A program made the position numbers and the translations under genes. 34,974 bases of DNA from Hymenobacter terrestris (GTDB lineage: Bacteria > Bacteroidota > Bacteroidia > Cytophagales > Hymenobacteraceae): positions 1 through 34,974 of the forward strand of contig NZ_JABKAV010000036.1 of assembly GCF_013377905.1 (NCBI RefSeq). Reading direction: 5' to 3'. Under the pieces are notes generated by a model. The model saw only the letters and a list, made by a program, of their open reading frames with translations, had not been told where the DNA came from and made no database searches. This document shows positions 34,193-34,974 of this stretch, piece after piece. How positions within the stretch are numbered: position 1 is the stretch's first letter; each line of letters starts with the position of its first letter.

Positions 34193-34936
34193 ATGACCTG
34201 CGTAATTCTTGATGATGAGCCGCTGGCTCTCGACCTGCTGGCCGACTACTGCGCCCAAGTGCCGGGACTGGAGCTGGTGGGGCAGTTTGATGACGCGCTG
34301 GCGGCCCTGGCGTTTCTGCAGGACAACCCCGTGGATGTGGTGTTTCTCGACATTCATATGCCCCGGCTGACGGGCGTACAGCTGGCCCAACTGCTGCCCC
34401 AGCCCGGACCGCGCATTGTGTTCACCACCGCTTACGACCAGTACGCAGTACGCAGCTACGAGCTCAGCGCGGCCGATTACCTGCTCAAGCCCATTGCCTT
34501 CGAGCGGTTTGTGCAGGCTGTGCAGCGGGTACGCCAGCAGCTGACGTCAACCGCGCCCGCCGCCACGCCGCCCGCCCCCGCCGTGCCCGAAGTGGCCCCT
34601 GCCGCCACTGCGCCCGACGACGCCATGTTCGTCAAGAATGAGCATCGGCTGCAGCGCGTGGCCTTCGACGATTTGCTGTATATCGAAGGCATGAAGGAGT
34701 ATTTGATGCTCTATACCACCACCGGCAAAGTGCTTACGCTGCAGTCGTTTCGGCGGCTGGAGGAGGTGCTGCCACCCGAGCGGTTTGCCCGCATCCACAA
34801 GTCGTTTCTGGTGGCTCTGAGTCGCATCGAACACGTCGAGCGGGGCAAAGTGCAGGTAGCGGGCCGCCTGCTGCCCATCGGCGACACCTACCGCGAATCA
34901 TTCAACGCCCTCATCAAGGCGTATAATCAGTTATGA
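34193..34936 (+). CDS. LytTR-family response regulator (RR2)
   Basis: The product is 247 aa. Receiver residues are the acidic pair in ILDDEP (D7, D8), phospho-acceptor D53 in VVFLDIHMPRLTG and K99 in DYLLKPIAF. A Pro/Ala-rich linker leads to a LytTR DNA-binding domain (MFVKNEHRLQRVAFDDLLYIEG, LQSFRRLEEVL, FARIHKSFLVAL, LLPIGDTYRESFNAL). The receiver is closely similar to that of RR1, including runs such as FLQDNPVDVVFLDI. The LytTR domains differ more, so their target sites may differ. It is the partner of HK2 just upstream; the window ends 38 bases after its stop. Confidence 0.93.
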   Translation: MTCVILDDEPLALDLLADYCAQVPGLELVGQFDDALAALAFLQDNPVDVVFLDIHMPRLTGVQLAQLLPQPGPRIVFTTAYDQYAVRSYELSAADYLLKPIAFERFVQAVQRVRQQLTSTAPAATPPAPAVPEVAPAATAPDDAMFVKNEHRLQRVAFDDLLYIEGMKEYLMLYTTTGKVLTLQSFRRLEEVLPPERFARIHKSFLVALSRIEHVERGKVQVAGRLLPIGDTYRESFNALIKAYNQL

Positions 34937-34974
34937 TTTAGAGGCGAGGGCGTTGTAGGGGCGGGGCCTGGGCC

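Overview
The window looks like chromosomal DNA from a GC-rich member of the Bacteroidota, most likely Cytophagales close to Hymenobacter. The pointers are a type IX secretion C-terminal domain on the first gene, TonB-style and OMP barrel proteins, the rpsU-xerC-hpf gene order, LytTR two-component pairs, Bacteroidota-type promoters (TTG, 19 bp, TAnnTTTG) and weak Shine-Dalgarno signals. I see no rRNA, tRNA, CRISPR array, phage genes or transposase. The assignment to genus is inference; the assignment to phylum is well supported. No gene-free gap exceeds about 255 bases.

Layout. 0-7.6 kb: a secreted PQQ-type sugar dehydrogenase, a GNAT acetyltransferase, an HD-like phosphohydrolase, a secreted S9 peptidase, an unrecognised multi-pass membrane protein and a PAP2 phosphatase. 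7.7-12.2 kb: metK with a translationally coupled 43-residue membrane peptide, facing the convergent block rpsU-xerC-hpf; then an acyl-CoA dehydrogenase. 12.3-17.7 kb: an exopolysaccharide export/regulation operon (Wza-like lipoprotein, Wzc-like tyrosine autokinase, CpsB-like PHP phosphatase) followed by an SDR epimerase; its leader carries a candidate attenuator. 17.8-24.8 kb: mostly housekeeping and accessory metabolism (TPR protein, phosphosulfolactate synthase, lipoprotein PQQ-type dehydrogenase, spermidine-synthase-like protein, DedA protein, shikimate dehydrogenase, small coiled-coil protein). 24.9-34.9 kb: two paralogous LytS/LytTR two-component systems on the + strand bracketing a minus-strand block of ABC ATPase, ABC-2 permease, OMP/TonB-like barrel and an aspartic-protease-like lipoprotein.

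How the genes work together. The best candidate for an under-described system is the last 10 kb: two near-duplicate sensor/regulator pairs around an exporter, an outer-membrane barrel and a bilobed retropepsin-like lipoprotein, which would fit an envelope-stress or peptide-response module. A 132-bp imperfect palindrome lies between the ABC ATPase and permease genes. Elsewhere the most unusual signals are non-coding: very long perfect hairpins at convergent gene ends (31 bp and 23 bp stems), a nested palindrome upstream of rpsU, and a hairpin plus T-run at the expected transcription start of the polysaccharide operon. Most of the remaining content is ordinary.
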